This document shows positions 18,893-29,778 of a stretch of DNA of 64,000 nt, piece by piece. Within the stretch, counting starts at the first letter, position 1. Each line of letters starts with the position of its first letter. Origin of the DNA: Tistlia consotensis USBA 355 (GTDB lineage: Bacteria; Pseudomonadota; Alphaproteobacteria; Kiloniellales; DSM-21159); NCBI RefSeq assembly GCF_900177295.1, contig NZ_FWZX01000004.1:186001-250000 (forward strand). Reading direction: 5' to 3'. The notes beneath the pieces are model-generated. The model worked only from the letters and a program-made list of their open reading frames with translations. It ran no database searches and was not told the origin of the DNA. A program made the translations under genes and the position numbers.

Positions 18893-18952
18893 CCGCCGGG
18901 GTGGTGCGGCTGGCGCTTGACCCTCCGACGACGTCCCCGCATCTTCCCAGCC

Positions 18953-20815
18953 ATGGGCAAGCAGTGGGACGTCATCGTCGTCGGGGGCGGGCACGCTGGC
19001 TGCGAGGCTGCGGCGGCCGCCGCGCGCGTCGGCGCGGCGACGCTCCTGCTTACCCATCGGCGCGAGACCATCGGGGTGATGTCCTGCAATCCCGCGATCG
19101 GCGGCCTCGGCAAGGGCCACCTGGTGCGGGAGATCGATGCGCTCGACGGCATCATGGGGCTGGCGGCGGATCGGGCCGGCATCCAGTTTCGTGTCCTGAA
19201 CCGCAGCAAGGGCCCTGCGGTTCGCGGCCCCCGGGCCCAGGCCGATCGCAAGCTCTACCGCCAGGCCGTCCAGCAGCTGCTCGCCGAGCAACCCGGCCTG
19301 GCCGTGGAGGAGGGGGCGGTCGACGATCTGCTGCTCGACCGGTCCGGCCGCTGCGTCGGCGTGCGTCTTGCGACCGGGGCCGAGCGATCCAGCGGCGCCA
19401 CGGTCCTGACGACCGGCACCTTCTTGCGCGGGGTCATCCACATCGGCGAGGCGCAACGGCCGGCCGGGCGCGTCGGCGAGGCGCCGGCGGTCGCCTTGGG
19501 CGAGACGCTGCAGCGTCTCGGCTTCGCGCTCGGCCGCCTCAAGACCGGAACGCCGCCACGCCTCGACGGCCGCACGATCGACTGGGCGTCGATCGACGGC
19601 CAGGCCGGCGACGATCCGCCGGAGCCCTTCTCCAGCCTGACCGAGCGGATCACGAATCCGCAGGTCGACTGCGGCGTGACCTATACCTCTCCGGAAGGCC
19701 ACGCGCTGATCCGGGAGAACCTGCACCGGACCGCGATCTATGGCGGGCGCATCGACTCGGTCGGGCCGCGCTATTGCCCCTCGATCGAGGACAAGGTGGT
19801 CCGCTTCGCCGATCGGGAGCGGCACCAGATCTTCCTGGAGCCCGAGGGTCTGGACGATCCGACGGTCTATCCGAACGGCATCTCCACCTCCCTGCCGGCA
19901 GAGATCCAGCTGGCGCTGCTCCGGACCATACCCGGCCTTGCGTCCGCGCGCATGCTGCAGGCCGGCTATGCGATCGAATACGACTATGTCAATCCGCGAG
20001 AGCTGACCCGCGATCTGCAATGCCGACGGCTGCCTGGGCTCTATCTCGCGGGCCAGATCAACGGCACGACCGGCTACGAGGAGGCGGCGGCACAGGGCCT
20101 CGTGGCGGGCCTGAACGCCGCTCTCGCCGTCGGCGGCTCCGAGCGCCGCTTCCTGCCGGATCGCGCCGAGGCCTACCTCGGCGTGCTGATCGACGACCTG
20201 ACCAGCCGCGGTGTGACCGAACCCTACCGGATGCTGACCGGCCGGGCGGAGTATCGCCTGCGGCTCCGGGCCGACAATGCCGACCAGCGGTTGACGCCGC
20301 TCGGCTTGGCGCTCGGCTGTATCGGGGGCCCGCGTGCAGCTCTCTTCGCTGGCAAGGCCGAGGCGCTGCAGCAGGCGCGGGCGCTGGCCGGTCGGCTCTC
20401 GGCGACCCCGGACGCCCTCGCGCGCTCCGGCTTCGAGGTCAACCGGGACGGCCGGCGGCGGACGGCGGTCGAGCTGCTGCGTCAGCTCTCCTGGTCGCAG
20501 CTGTCGGCGATCTGGCCGGAGCTCGCGGCGATTCCGGCCGCGATCGCGGAGCAGCTCGAGATCGACGCGCGCTATGCCGGCTATCTCGCCCGGCAGGAGG
20601 CGGACGTGGAGGCCTTCCGGCGGGACGAGGCGCTGACGCTGCCGGCGGAGCTGGACTATGGCGCGGTGCCGGGCTTGTCGACGGAGGCGGCGCAGAAGCT
20701 CGCGGCGGCCCGGCCGGCGACGCTGGGGGCGGCCGGGCGTCTGCCCGGGGTCTCGCCGGCCGCCGTTCTGACCCTGCTGCGCCATGTCAAGCGTCCGGCA
20801 GGGAGGTCGGCCTGA
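18953..20815 (+). CDS. mnmG: tRNA U34 carboxymethylaminomethyl synthesis enzyme MnmG (GidA)
   Basis: FAD- and NADH-dependent partner of MnmE in wobble uridine modification. The FAD-binding motif is [14 protein letters not shown] (residues 7-20). The GidA signatures are [20 protein letters not shown] (PROSITE-type block 1) and, later, [16 protein letters not shown]. The C-terminal helical MnmE-binding domain includes [17 protein letters not shown]. 620 residues, standard. Start at the ATG of 18953, where homology begins; an open frame upstream runs over parS and has no conservation. Confidence 0.96.
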   Translation: MGKQWDVIVVGGGHAGCEAAAAAARVGAATLLLTHRRETIGVMSCNPAIGGLGKGHLVREIDALDGIMGLAADRAGIQFRVLNRSKGPAVRGPRAQADRKLYRQAVQQLLAEQPGLAVEEGAVDDLLLDRSGRCVGVRLATGAERSSGATVLTTGTFLRGVIHIGEAQRPAGRVGEAPAVALGETLQRLGFALGRLKTGTPPRLDGRTIDWASIDGQAGDDPPEPFSSLTERITNPQVDCGVTYTSPEGHALIRENLHRTAIYGGRIDSVGPRYCPSIEDKVVRFADRERHQIFLEPEGLDDPTVYPNGISTSLPAEIQLALLRTIPGLASARMLQAGYAIEYDYVNPRELTRDLQCRRLPGLYLAGQINGTTGYEEAAAQGLVAGLNAALAVGGSERRFLPDRAEAYLGVLIDDLTSRGVTEPYRMLTGRAEYRLRLRADNADQRLTPLGLALGCIGGPRAALFAGKAEALQQARALAGRLSATPDALARSGFEVNRDGRRRTAVELLRQLSWSQLSAIWPELAAIPAAIAEQLEIDARYAGYLARQEADVEAFRRDEALTLPAELDYGAVPGLSTEAAQKLAAARPATLGAAGRLPGVSPAAVLTLLRHVKRPAGRSA

Positions 20816-20844
20816 CTCCCGGGGACCGAGCGCCCGGCCGCGCG

Positions 20845-21465
20845 ATGACCTCGGCCGAGCTGGCCGAGCGCATCCCTGTTTCACGTGAAACACGCGAGCG
20901 CCTGGAAATCTACGCGGCGTCCCTGCAGCGCTGGGCGCCGGCCATCAACCTGGTGGCGCGCAGCAGCCTGGTCGACCTCTGGCGCCGTCACTTCCTGGAT
21001 TCGCTCCAGCTGCTGCCGCTGATCCGGGCCGCCTTCCCGCGAACCGGCGGTGTCCCGCGAATCGTCGATCTCGGTAGCGGTGCCGGCTTCCCCGGCCTGG
21101 TACTGGCGATCGCCGGGGCCGGCGAGGTCCACCTCGTCGAGGCCGATCGCAAGAAGGCGACCTTCCTGCGCGAAGTGGCACGGCAGACCGGCGCGGCGGT
21201 CACGCTGCACAACGAACGGATCGAGACGCTGCCGCCGCTCGCGGCCGATGTCGTCACCGCGCGGGCGCTGGCCTCCGCCGAGCAGCTGCTCGCCTGGGCC
21301 GGCCCGCAGCTATCGACTCACGCTATTTGCCTTTTCCACAAGGGGCGGGGGGCGCAGGCCGAATTGACCCGACTCCCGCTCGCGGTGCAGGATCGCAGCG
21401 AGTTGCTGCCAAGCCTCAGCGATCCGGAGGCGCGCATACTTCGCATTCGAGGACCCTGGACATGA
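20845..21465 (+). CDS. rsmG: 16S rRNA (guanine527-N7)-methyltransferase RsmG (GidB)
   Basis: SAM-dependent methyltransferase acting on G527 of 16S rRNA; loss gives low-level streptomycin resistance in many bacteria. The SAM-binding block is VDLGSGAGFPGLVLAI (residues 74-89), followed by HLVEADRKKATFLREV. The helical start has LQRWAPAINLVARSSLVDLWRRHFLDS. 206 residues. Codons 11-16 (PVSRET) are encoded by the second parS site, so the centromere is inside the gene. The stop overlaps the parA start by 4 nt. Confidence 0.95.
   Translation: MTSAELAERIPVSRETRERLEIYAASLQRWAPAINLVARSSLVDLWRRHFLDSLQLLPLIRAAFPRTGGVPRIVDLGSGAGFPGLVLAIAGAGEVHLVEADRKKATFLREVARQTGAAVTLHNERIETLPPLAADVVTARALASAEQLLAWAGPQLSTHAICLFHKGRGAQAELTRLPLAVQDRSELLPSLSDPEARILRIRGPWT
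20877..20892. promoter_or_regulatory. parS centromere site 2, inside rsmG
   Basis: Second exact TGTTTCACGTGAAACA, within codons 11-16 of rsmG and starting exactly 2000 bp after site 1. The coding constraint (VSRET) and the DNA site coincide. Confidence 0.95.
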
Positions 21466-22334
21466 TTCCTGAGTCGGTCACCGCCGCGCGACCGGAAGCC
21501 GGCCCCGTGCCGTTGGCTCGCGCCCTGACCCCGCAGCGCGCCGGCCGCATCCTCGCCATTGCCAATCAGAAGGGCGGTGTCGGCAAGACCACGACGACGA
21601 TCAACCTGGCGACGGCGCTGGCGGCCTGCGGCAAGCAGGTGCTGATCGTCGACCTCGATCCTCAGGGCAACGCCAGCACCGGCCTCGGCCTCGACCCCTC
21701 GCGGCGCAAGATCACTGTCTACGACGTGCTGATGGGCGAGCGGCCGCTGCCCGAGTGCGTGGTCAACACCCCGGTCCCGAACCTGCAGATCGTGCCGGCG
21801 TCGGTCGAGCTGTCCGGCGCCGAGATCGAGCTGGTCGGCGAGCTGGCCCGCGAGAACCGCCTGCGCGAAGCGCTGAGCGAGACGGCGCGGGCCTGGGACT
21901 ACATCCTGATCGACTGTCCGCCGGCGCTCGGCCTGCTGACTCTGAACGCCATGGTCGCCGCGCAGTCGGTGCTGGTGCCGCTGCAGGCCGAGTTCTATGC
22001 GCTCGAAGGCCTCAGTCACCTGCTGCGCACCATCGAGCGCGTCCGACGCGCCCTGAATCCGGAGCTGCGGATTCAAGGGGTGGTGCTGACGATGTACGAC
22101 AAACGCAACAACTTGTGCGACATGGTCGCGAAAGACGTCAGGGACTATCTCGGGGCCCGGGTCTACGACACCATGATCCCGCGCAACGTGCGGATCTCCG
22201 AGGCGCCGTCCCACGGCAAGCCGGTGCTGCTCTACGACTTCCGCTGCGCTGGCGCACAGGCCTACATCCGCCTCGCACGGGAGCTGCTGCGGCGCGAGGA
22301 AGCGCCGCCGCCGCTGACCGCGGTCGCCTCGTGA
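21462..22334 (+). CDS. parA: Chromosome partitioning ATPase ParA
   Basis: Walker-type ATPase that moves ParB-parS complexes by cycles of nucleoid binding and release. The deviant Walker A is KGGVGKTTT (residues 37-45) with the signature Lys37. Walker A' is VLIVDLDPQGNAS and Walker B is ILIDCPPALG. I took the ATG at 21462, which overlaps the rsmG stop. The resulting 290-residue protein has a 29-residue Pro-rich tail before the conserved core, longer than in many chromosomal ParA proteins; a start nearer the core is possible. Confidence 0.95.
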   Translation: MIPESVTAARPEAGPVPLARALTPQRAGRILAIANQKGGVGKTTTTINLATALAACGKQVLIVDLDPQGNASTGLGLDPSRRKITVYDVLMGERPLPECVVNTPVPNLQIVPASVELSGAEIELVGELARENRLREALSETARAWDYILIDCPPALGLLTLNAMVAAQSVLVPLQAEFYALEGLSHLLRTIERVRRALNPELRIQGVVLTMYDKRNNLCDMVAKDVRDYLGARVYDTMIPRNVRISEAPSHGKPVLLYDFRCAGAQAYIRLARELLRREEAPPPLTAVAS

Positions 22335-22350
22335 CCGGAAGGAAGAGGTC

Positions 22351-23259
22351 ATGAGCGACAGCGAGACTCCCCGCCGGAGCAACCTCGGCCGCGGCCTCGC
22401 CGCGCTGCTCGGCGAGGACAGCGAAGACTATGCCTCCCTGGACCGGATGCGCGCCGCCAAGGAGGTTCCGATCGAGCGCCTGCATCCGAGCCGGGTGCAG
22501 CCGCGGCGCACCTTCAGCGAGGAGGCGCTTGAGAGCCTCGCGGAATCGATCCGCGCGCAGGGCCTGCTGCAGCCGATCCTGGTGCGCCGCCATCCCGACC
22601 AGGCCAACGACTACGAGATCATCGCCGGCGAGCGTCGCTGGCGCGCGGCCCAGCGCGCCCAGCTGCACCAAGTGCCGGTCATCATCCGCGAGTTCACCGA
22701 CGGCCAGGCGCTGGAGGCGGCCCTGGTCGAGAACGTCCAGCGCCAGGACCTCGATCCCGTCGAGGAGGCGGAGGGCTATCGGCGGCTGATCGACGACTTC
22801 GGCCACAGCCAGGACGACCTGGCCAAGCTGATCGGCAAGAGCCGCCCGCACATCGCCAACACCCTGCGGCTGCTCAACCTGCCGGAGCCGGTGCGGCAGA
22901 AGCTGCGCGAGCGCGCGCTGACGGCGGGCCATGCCCGGGCGCTGCTCGCGGCCAGCGATCCGGAGGCGCTGGCCGAGCGCGTCCTGGCGCGCGGCCTGTC
23001 GGTGCGCGAGACCGAGCGGCTGGCCGGGGAGGAGCCCAAGGCCCCGAGGGCCGGCCGGCCGCCGCGCGTCTCGGCGCCTTCGAAGGACGCCGACACCCTG
23101 GCGATCGAGCGCGATCTCGCCCAGGTGCTCGGTCTCAAGGTCTCGATCGACCTCAAGGACGGCGAGCGCGGCACGATCACCATTCACTACGACACGCTGG
23201 ATCAGCTCGACGACGTGCTGAAGCGGCTCAACAAGGCCGGAAACCTGGGCGCCGCCTGA
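22351..23259 (+). CDS. parB: Chromosome partitioning protein ParB
   Basis: CTP-dependent DNA clamp that loads at parS and spreads. The N-terminal NLGRGLAALLGED is the usual ParA-contact segment. The CTP-binding ParB/Srx domain has GLLQPILVRR and GERRWRAAQRA (residues 93-103), then ALVENVQRQDLDPVEEAEGY. The parS-reading helix-turn-helix is HSQDDLAKLIGKSRPHIANTL (about 152-172). The C-terminal dimer segment ends with LDQLDDVLKRLN. 302 residues. Preceded by GGAAGGAAGAGG. Last gene of the rightward run; it converges with holA. Confidence 0.96.
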   Translation: MSDSETPRRSNLGRGLAALLGEDSEDYASLDRMRAAKEVPIERLHPSRVQPRRTFSEEALESLAESIRAQGLLQPILVRRHPDQANDYEIIAGERRWRAAQRAQLHQVPVIIREFTDGQALEAALVENVQRQDLDPVEEAEGYRRLIDDFGHSQDDLAKLIGKSRPHIANTLRLLNLPEPVRQKLRERALTAGHARALLAASDPEALAERVLARGLSVRETERLAGEEPKAPRAGRPPRVSAPSKDADTLAIERDLAQVLGLKVSIDLKDGERGTITIHYDTLDQLDDVLKRLNKAGNLGAA

Positions 23260-23275
23260 ATCCCGGGATGGCGCC

Positions 23276-24328
23276 TCAGCGGCCGCGGCCGCTCCGTGCC
23301 GCCACCTGGGCGGCGAGATCGAGCAGCAGCCGGCCGGCCAGCGCCTCGTCCGGAAAGCCGGTCCGCTTGCAGTCGGCCTCGGCCTCGAGCAGCCGGCCGA
23401 GCGCGGCGCCGAGCGCACGGGGCGGCCAGAGCCGCATCTGCGCCTTGAAGGGGGCCGCCTGCTTCCAGAACACCGGCGGCCGAAGCTTCTTGAGCGCCGC
23501 ATCGGGATCGCCGCCCTCGGCAGCGAGTCCGACGGCGAGGTGCAGGCGCTGGAAGTGCCGGGCGACGGCGCGCAGCAGTCCGACGACGGTGACGCCCTCC
23601 TGGAGGCTGCGCTTGAGCGCCCGGTCGACGCCCGGCAGGTCGCCCGACGCCACCGAGAAGGCAAGGTCGTCGAGACTGAGCGCCGCACTGTCGCCGATCA
23701 CCGCGAGGACGTCGTCGATCTCCACCCGCCGGCTGCCGTCTGCGCCGCCGGCCAGATAGAGCGCCAGCTTGTCGAGCTCCTGGCGGGTCAGCAGGCGGTC
23801 GCCGCCCAGGTTCGCGGCCAGATAGGCGCGGGCGTCCGGCGAGGCGGCGAGGCCGTTCGCGGTCAGGCTCTCGTCGATGACGCGCCCGAGGTCGCGGGCC
23901 TCGTCGCGGTAGCAGGCGACGGCGGCAGCTTCGGCGCCGGCGGACTCGAAGGCCTTGACCAGGGCCGAGCGTCTCGGCAGGTCCCCGGCCTCGACGACGA
24001 CCAGCGCTTCGCCCGGCAGATCCTTCAGGAAGTCCTGGACCAGGCGCGCCTGGGCGTCGGTCAGGTCGCGCAGGACGACGACGCGCCGTCCTCCGGTGAA
24101 GGACAGGGCCGCGGCCTCGTCCGCAAGGCGAGTCGGGTCGTCCTTGAGGTCGCCGCCGGACAGCTCGCTCAGCCGGAAGGGGTCGTCGCCCTCGCCCAGC
24201 ACCGCGATCCGGGCGGCGCGGCCACGCTCGCGCACCAGGCCGGAATCCGGGCCGTAGAGCAGCAAGGCACGCAGCGCCGGCGGCGGCGCCTTGATCAGCG
24301 CGTCGGCCTGCTGGGGCTTGACCTGCAT
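23276..24328 (-). CDS. holA: DNA polymerase III delta subunit
   Basis: Clamp-loader subunit that opens the beta clamp. About 350 residues. The N-terminal block is ALLLYGPDSGLVRERG, where the P-loop position is degenerate as expected for delta. Later blocks are VVVLRDLTDAQARLVQDFL and YLAANLGGDRLLTRQELDKLALY, typical of bacterial delta domain II. The ATG at 24328 is chosen because homology starts with KPQQADALIKAPPPALRALLLYG; an upstream frame to 24466 is an Arg/Ser-rich shadow of lptE. No clear ribosome site, so translation may be coupled to lptE. Confidence 0.9.
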   Translation of the reverse strand: MQVKPQQADALIKAPPPALRALLLYGPDSGLVRERGRAARIAVLGEGDDPFRLSELSGGDLKDDPTRLADEAAALSFTGGRRVVVLRDLTDAQARLVQDFLKDLPGEALVVVEAGDLPRRSALVKAFESAGAEAAAVACYRDEARDLGRVIDESLTANGLAASPDARAYLAANLGGDRLLTRQELDKLALYLAGGADGSRRVEIDDVLAVIGDSAALSLDDLAFSVASGDLPGVDRALKRSLQEGVTVVGLLRAVARHFQRLHLAVGLAAEGGDPDAALKKLRPPVFWKQAAPFKAQMRLWPPRALGAALGRLLEAEADCKRTGFPDEALAGRLLLDLAAQVAARSGRGR

Positions 24329-24353
24329 GGGAGGACGGCGCCGTGCGCCGGGA

Positions 24354-24903
24354 TCAGGGCGAGACCGCGCCGCTGGCGAGGCGCTCGAAATAGGTGGCGA
24401 GCCGCAGCCGCAGCTGCTGCGCCAGCTGCTTGATGCCGCGCTTGCGGGCGTCCTCCTCGGCGGCATAGGTGCCGAACTCGGAGGTGACGATATTGTAGGA
24501 GACGATCGACTTGGCGATGCCGCTGGTCATCAGGACTCGATCGGCCAGGCGGACCAGGGTGAAGGTGCCGGACAGGATCAGGTTGGCCCGGGTCGCGGTG
24601 TCGTCCTTCTGCACGCCGATCTCGTCCTTGGAGACCGTCAGCGTGACCTTCAGGGCGTAGCGCGGATCGGCCGGCTGGCCGCGCGGGTTGAGCTCGTTGC
24701 GCAAGGCGTTGTGCAGCTCCTGGCCGGGCCGGTCGGCGATCGGCGTGATCCGGATGGTCTGCAGCTCGCCCAGCGTCGAGCCGCCCGAGGACTGGCGGCC
24801 ATAGAGCGGCTGCAGGCCGCAGGCCGACAGAGCCAGGGCGCAGAGCATCAGCCCGGACGCCGCGAGCAGGCGCCGCCGGGCGGCGGCGGGGAGTGTGTTC
24901 GCC

Positions 24904-24911
<8 letters not shown>
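24354..24911 (-). CDS. lptE: LPS-assembly lipoprotein LptE
   Basis: Outer-membrane lipoprotein that plugs LptD during lipopolysaccharide insertion. The signal peptide has a basic start (ARRRLL) and ends in the lipobox LSAC with Cys31, then GLQPLYG, the family signature just after the lipidated Cys. The remainder matches the LptE fold order, including [10 protein letters not shown] and a late helix [17 protein letters not shown]. 185 residues. The order leuS-lptE-holA is widely conserved in Proteobacteria. The start overlaps the 3' end of leuS by 8 nt. Confidence 0.92.
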
Positions 24912-27468
<2,557 letters not shown>

Positions 27469-27541
27469 GGGGATCCTCGTGCTGAGGGCGGCGGGCCGCC
27501 CCTCGGTTCGGCGAAAGCCTGTCGGTCGCGGCCGCCGGGCG

Positions 27542-28129
27542 TCAGCCGGCCTGCGCGATGCGCAGCTGGCGCGCCCGGGTCAGGATCGCGTTCTCCATCT
27601 CGGTATTGGAGTCCTCGCTGGAGGGCGCGTCGGCCCAGGCGCCCGTCTCGTCGCGCACCTGTCGGAAGATCGAGGCGCGCACGCCGTCGGCGCGTAGCTC
27701 CCGGCCGAGGATGAAGACGTTGACCTTGAACCGTTCCTTCGGGCTCTGCGGCGGCGAGTACCACTCGGTGATGATCACGCCGCCGAAGGGATCGGCCGAG
27801 GCCAGGGGCATGAACGACAGCGTGTCGAGCGACGCGCGCCACAGGAACGCGTTGACGCCGATGCCTGTGCCGCCGCTGTCGGGCGTCGGCTGGTCCTTGC
27901 CGCCGCCGAACAGGTTGAGGCCGCCGGGACCGAACAGGCTCTCCTGCTGCTTGTAGGTCGCGCCGCCGCCCTTGCCCGGCTTGCTCTGCGGGTAGGCGGT
28001 ATTGGAGTCGGCCGCCGAGCAGGCCGCGACCGTCGCGCTCAGCAGCAGCACAGCCGTCCAGCGCAGCGCCGGCCAACAGAGCCGCGAGCGCTTGCCGGCT
28101 GACCGGCTGAAGGGAGATTTGAAATCCAC
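27542..28129 (-). CDS. DUF3576 domain-containing lipoprotein
   Basis: Probable envelope lipoprotein. With the GTG at 28127-28129 the product is 195 residues, with a basic N-terminus, a hydrophobic stretch [15 protein letters not shown] and a lipobox AAC giving lipid Cys37. The mature part has a Gly-rich linker and the DUF3576 core ([34 protein letters not shown]), followed by [21 protein letters not shown]. The family is common beside leuS-lptE in alphaproteobacteria, suggesting an outer-membrane role; function is not established. Upstream starts up to 28375 are possible but would bury the signal peptide. Confidence 0.8.
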   Translation of the reverse strand: MDFKSPFSRSAGKRSRLCWPALRWTAVLLLSATVAACSAADSNTAYPQSKPGKGGGATYKQQESLFGPGGLNLFGGGKDQPTPDSGGTGIGVNAFLWRASLDTLSFMPLASADPFGGVIITEWYSPPQSPKERFKVNVFILGRELRADGVRASIFRQVRDETGAWADAPSSEDSNTEMENAILTRARQLRIAQAG

Positions 28130-28625
28130 GGGACGTATCGCTCTCTTGTCGGTGACCGCCCACCGCCCGTCGCGCGGTGGTCCAAGGGGCGACCGATGAT
28201 AGACCATGGGGTCCGCCGCCCCGTCAAGCTGGCGCAGGATCCAGCGGAACCGGCCGACCGCAAGGCCTCGGGCTGCCGCGGCCGCCTCCGTGCGGGCAGG
28301 TGTATCCGCATCGGTAGCGACGAACCGCCCCGCGGCCACGGATGTTGCATCGCATCGTTTGCAATGCAGCAACATGGATGGGCCTTCAAGCTATTGAAGC
28401 ACAAGCCGCCTTCGATCTGTGGCGGGAATGTTACAGCCAAAATGGATTGGTAGCATACCGCACTGCGACAGATTGACCGACCTGAGGGCCGGGATGACAG
28501 TGACCGCGTCAGATCACGGCGTGTCGATCGCTTCATCCGACCGGGATCTTCGGGGGCAACTCCTTCCCCTAAGGGGCAAAGCGTCAACCGCCCGGGTCTT
28601 CCTGATCAGAAGGAGGGGTTGGGCA
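28130..28625. other. Intergenic region upstream of porin 1
   Basis: About 500 bp without a gene I can support. It is AT-richer than the surroundings near 28340-28460. Contents: the inverted repeat at 28342-28375; TTGACC at 28473-28478 followed by CTGAGG, a pairing also seen upstream of porin 2; and CCCCTAAGGGG at 28566-28576, about 60 bp before the porin ATG, with a close counterpart upstream of porin 2. A strong AGGAGG lies at 28610-28615. Confidence 0.5.
28342..28375. repeat. Inverted repeat with ATGTTGC/GCAACAT arms
   Basis: Perfect 7-bp arms at 28342-28348 and 28369-28375 around a 20-bp centre that itself contains TTGCAA-type words (TTTGCAATGC). It lies between the divergent DUF3576 and porin 1 genes, where an operator would be expected. 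No T-run follows, so it is not an obvious terminator. Confidence 0.5.
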
Positions 28626-29720
28626 ATGAAGAGGGGTCTTCTCAACAGCACCGCCATGGTGGCGGTGGCCGCAGCCAGCGTCGCGGTCGCGGCACCGGCC
28701 CAGGCTCAGGTCAAGCTGGGCCTCGGCGGCTACATGCAGCAGTTCTTCGGCTACGCCAACAGCAGCACGAACGTCGGCTCGGGCAGCGACGCCTTCAACG
28801 GCTTCGACGTCAAGTCGAACTCCGAGGTCCATTTCCTCGGCGAGACGACGCTCGACAACGGCCTGACCTTCGGCGTCGACATCGAGCTCGAGGGCAATAC
28901 CAACACCGCCGACCAGATCGACGAGTCCTTCCTCTACGTCGAGGGCGCGTTCGGCCGCTTCAACATCGGATCGGAGAACTCGGCCGGCTACCTGATGAGC
29001 TATGCCGCGCCGGATGTCGGCCTGGGTGTCAACTCGACCTCGATCCTGACCGGCTTCCTGCCGCAGGACGGCGGCTTCGCTGGCGCCAACTTCTTCGATG
29101 CGCCGCTCGGCTCGACCTACCTGGAGCTCGATGGGAGCGGAAAGTCGGAGAAGATCACCTACTTCACGCCGCGCTACCGGGGCTTCCAGCTCGGCGCCTC
29201 CTACCTGCCGGACCCGAACGAGGATTCGAACGCGCAGGTCGACGAGGCCACCGTCTCCTATCGCAACGGCTTCTCGCTGGGCGGCAACTTCGTCGACACG
29301 CTGGCCGGCGTCGACGTCGCGGTCTCCGGCCGCTACGACTGGGCCGACGACCAGTCGGCCGCGGGCAGCGATCCCAGCCTCTACGCCGTCGGCGTCAACT
29401 TGGGCTACGCCGGCTTCACGGTCGGTGGCTCCTATGCCCACACCGACGACAACGGCGCCGACACCGGCCGCTCCTTCGACCTTGGCGCGTCCTATGCGAC
29501 CGGGCCCTGGGGCGTCTCCTTCACCTACTTCAACGGCAAGGCCGAGGCGAGCGCGGCCCCCGGCGACAGCACCTACAAGGCCTACGAGGGTGCCGCCAGC
29601 TACGCCCTCGGCCCGGGCGTCACGGCGGTCGGGTCGGTCAGCTACCAGGACCTCGACGCCGACACCGGATCGAACGCCCGGACCTGGGCGGTCGTCGGCG
29701 GCCTCAAGCTCGAGTTCTGA
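28626..29720 (+). CDS. Gram-negative porin, paralogue 1
   Basis: Outer-membrane beta-barrel of the alphaproteobacterial general porin type (Porin_4-like). The signal peptide is about residues 1-27, ending in AAPAQA before QVKLGLGGYM. The mature protein is Gly/Ser/Asp-rich with alternating-hydrophobic strands, SSTNVGSGSDAFNGFDVKSN near the start and a C-terminal Phe (KLEF), as required for Bam insertion. 364 residues, the same length as the second porin at 31964. Start at the ATG of 28626, preceded by AGGAGGGG; an open frame further upstream would hide the signal peptide. Confidence 0.92.
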   Translation: MKRGLLNSTAMVAVAAASVAVAAPAQAQVKLGLGGYMQQFFGYANSSTNVGSGSDAFNGFDVKSNSEVHFLGETTLDNGLTFGVDIELEGNTNTADQIDESFLYVEGAFGRFNIGSENSAGYLMSYAAPDVGLGVNSTSILTGFLPQDGGFAGANFFDAPLGSTYLELDGSGKSEKITYFTPRYRGFQLGASYLPDPNEDSNAQVDEATVSYRNGFSLGGNFVDTLAGVDVAVSGRYDWADDQSAAGSDPSLYAVGVNLGYAGFTVGGSYAHTDDNGADTGRSFDLGASYATGPWGVSFTYFNGKAEASAAPGDSTYKAYEGAASYALGPGVTAVGSVSYQDLDADTGSNARTWAVVGGLKLEF

Positions 29721-29737
29721 GCGGGCAGGGCAAGGCC

Positions 29738-29773
29738 CCGCAGGCCGGCCCCGGCGTGACGGCCGGCCTGCGG
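29738..29773. terminator. Hairpin between convergent genes after porin 1
   Basis: Perfect 13-bp stem (29738-29750 with 29761-29773) and a 10-nt loop, 17 bp after the porin stop and 5 bp before the stop of the opposing gene. There is no T-run on either side, so it is a stem-only or 3'-protecting structure rather than a textbook terminator. Confidence 0.5.
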
Positions 29774-29778
29774 TCCGC

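Noticed and set aside
28130-28375. Longer DUF3576 protein starting at the ATG of 28375
   Set aside because: The added 82 residues would put the lipoprotein signal in the middle of the protein, and the ATG is just one arm of an inverted repeat.
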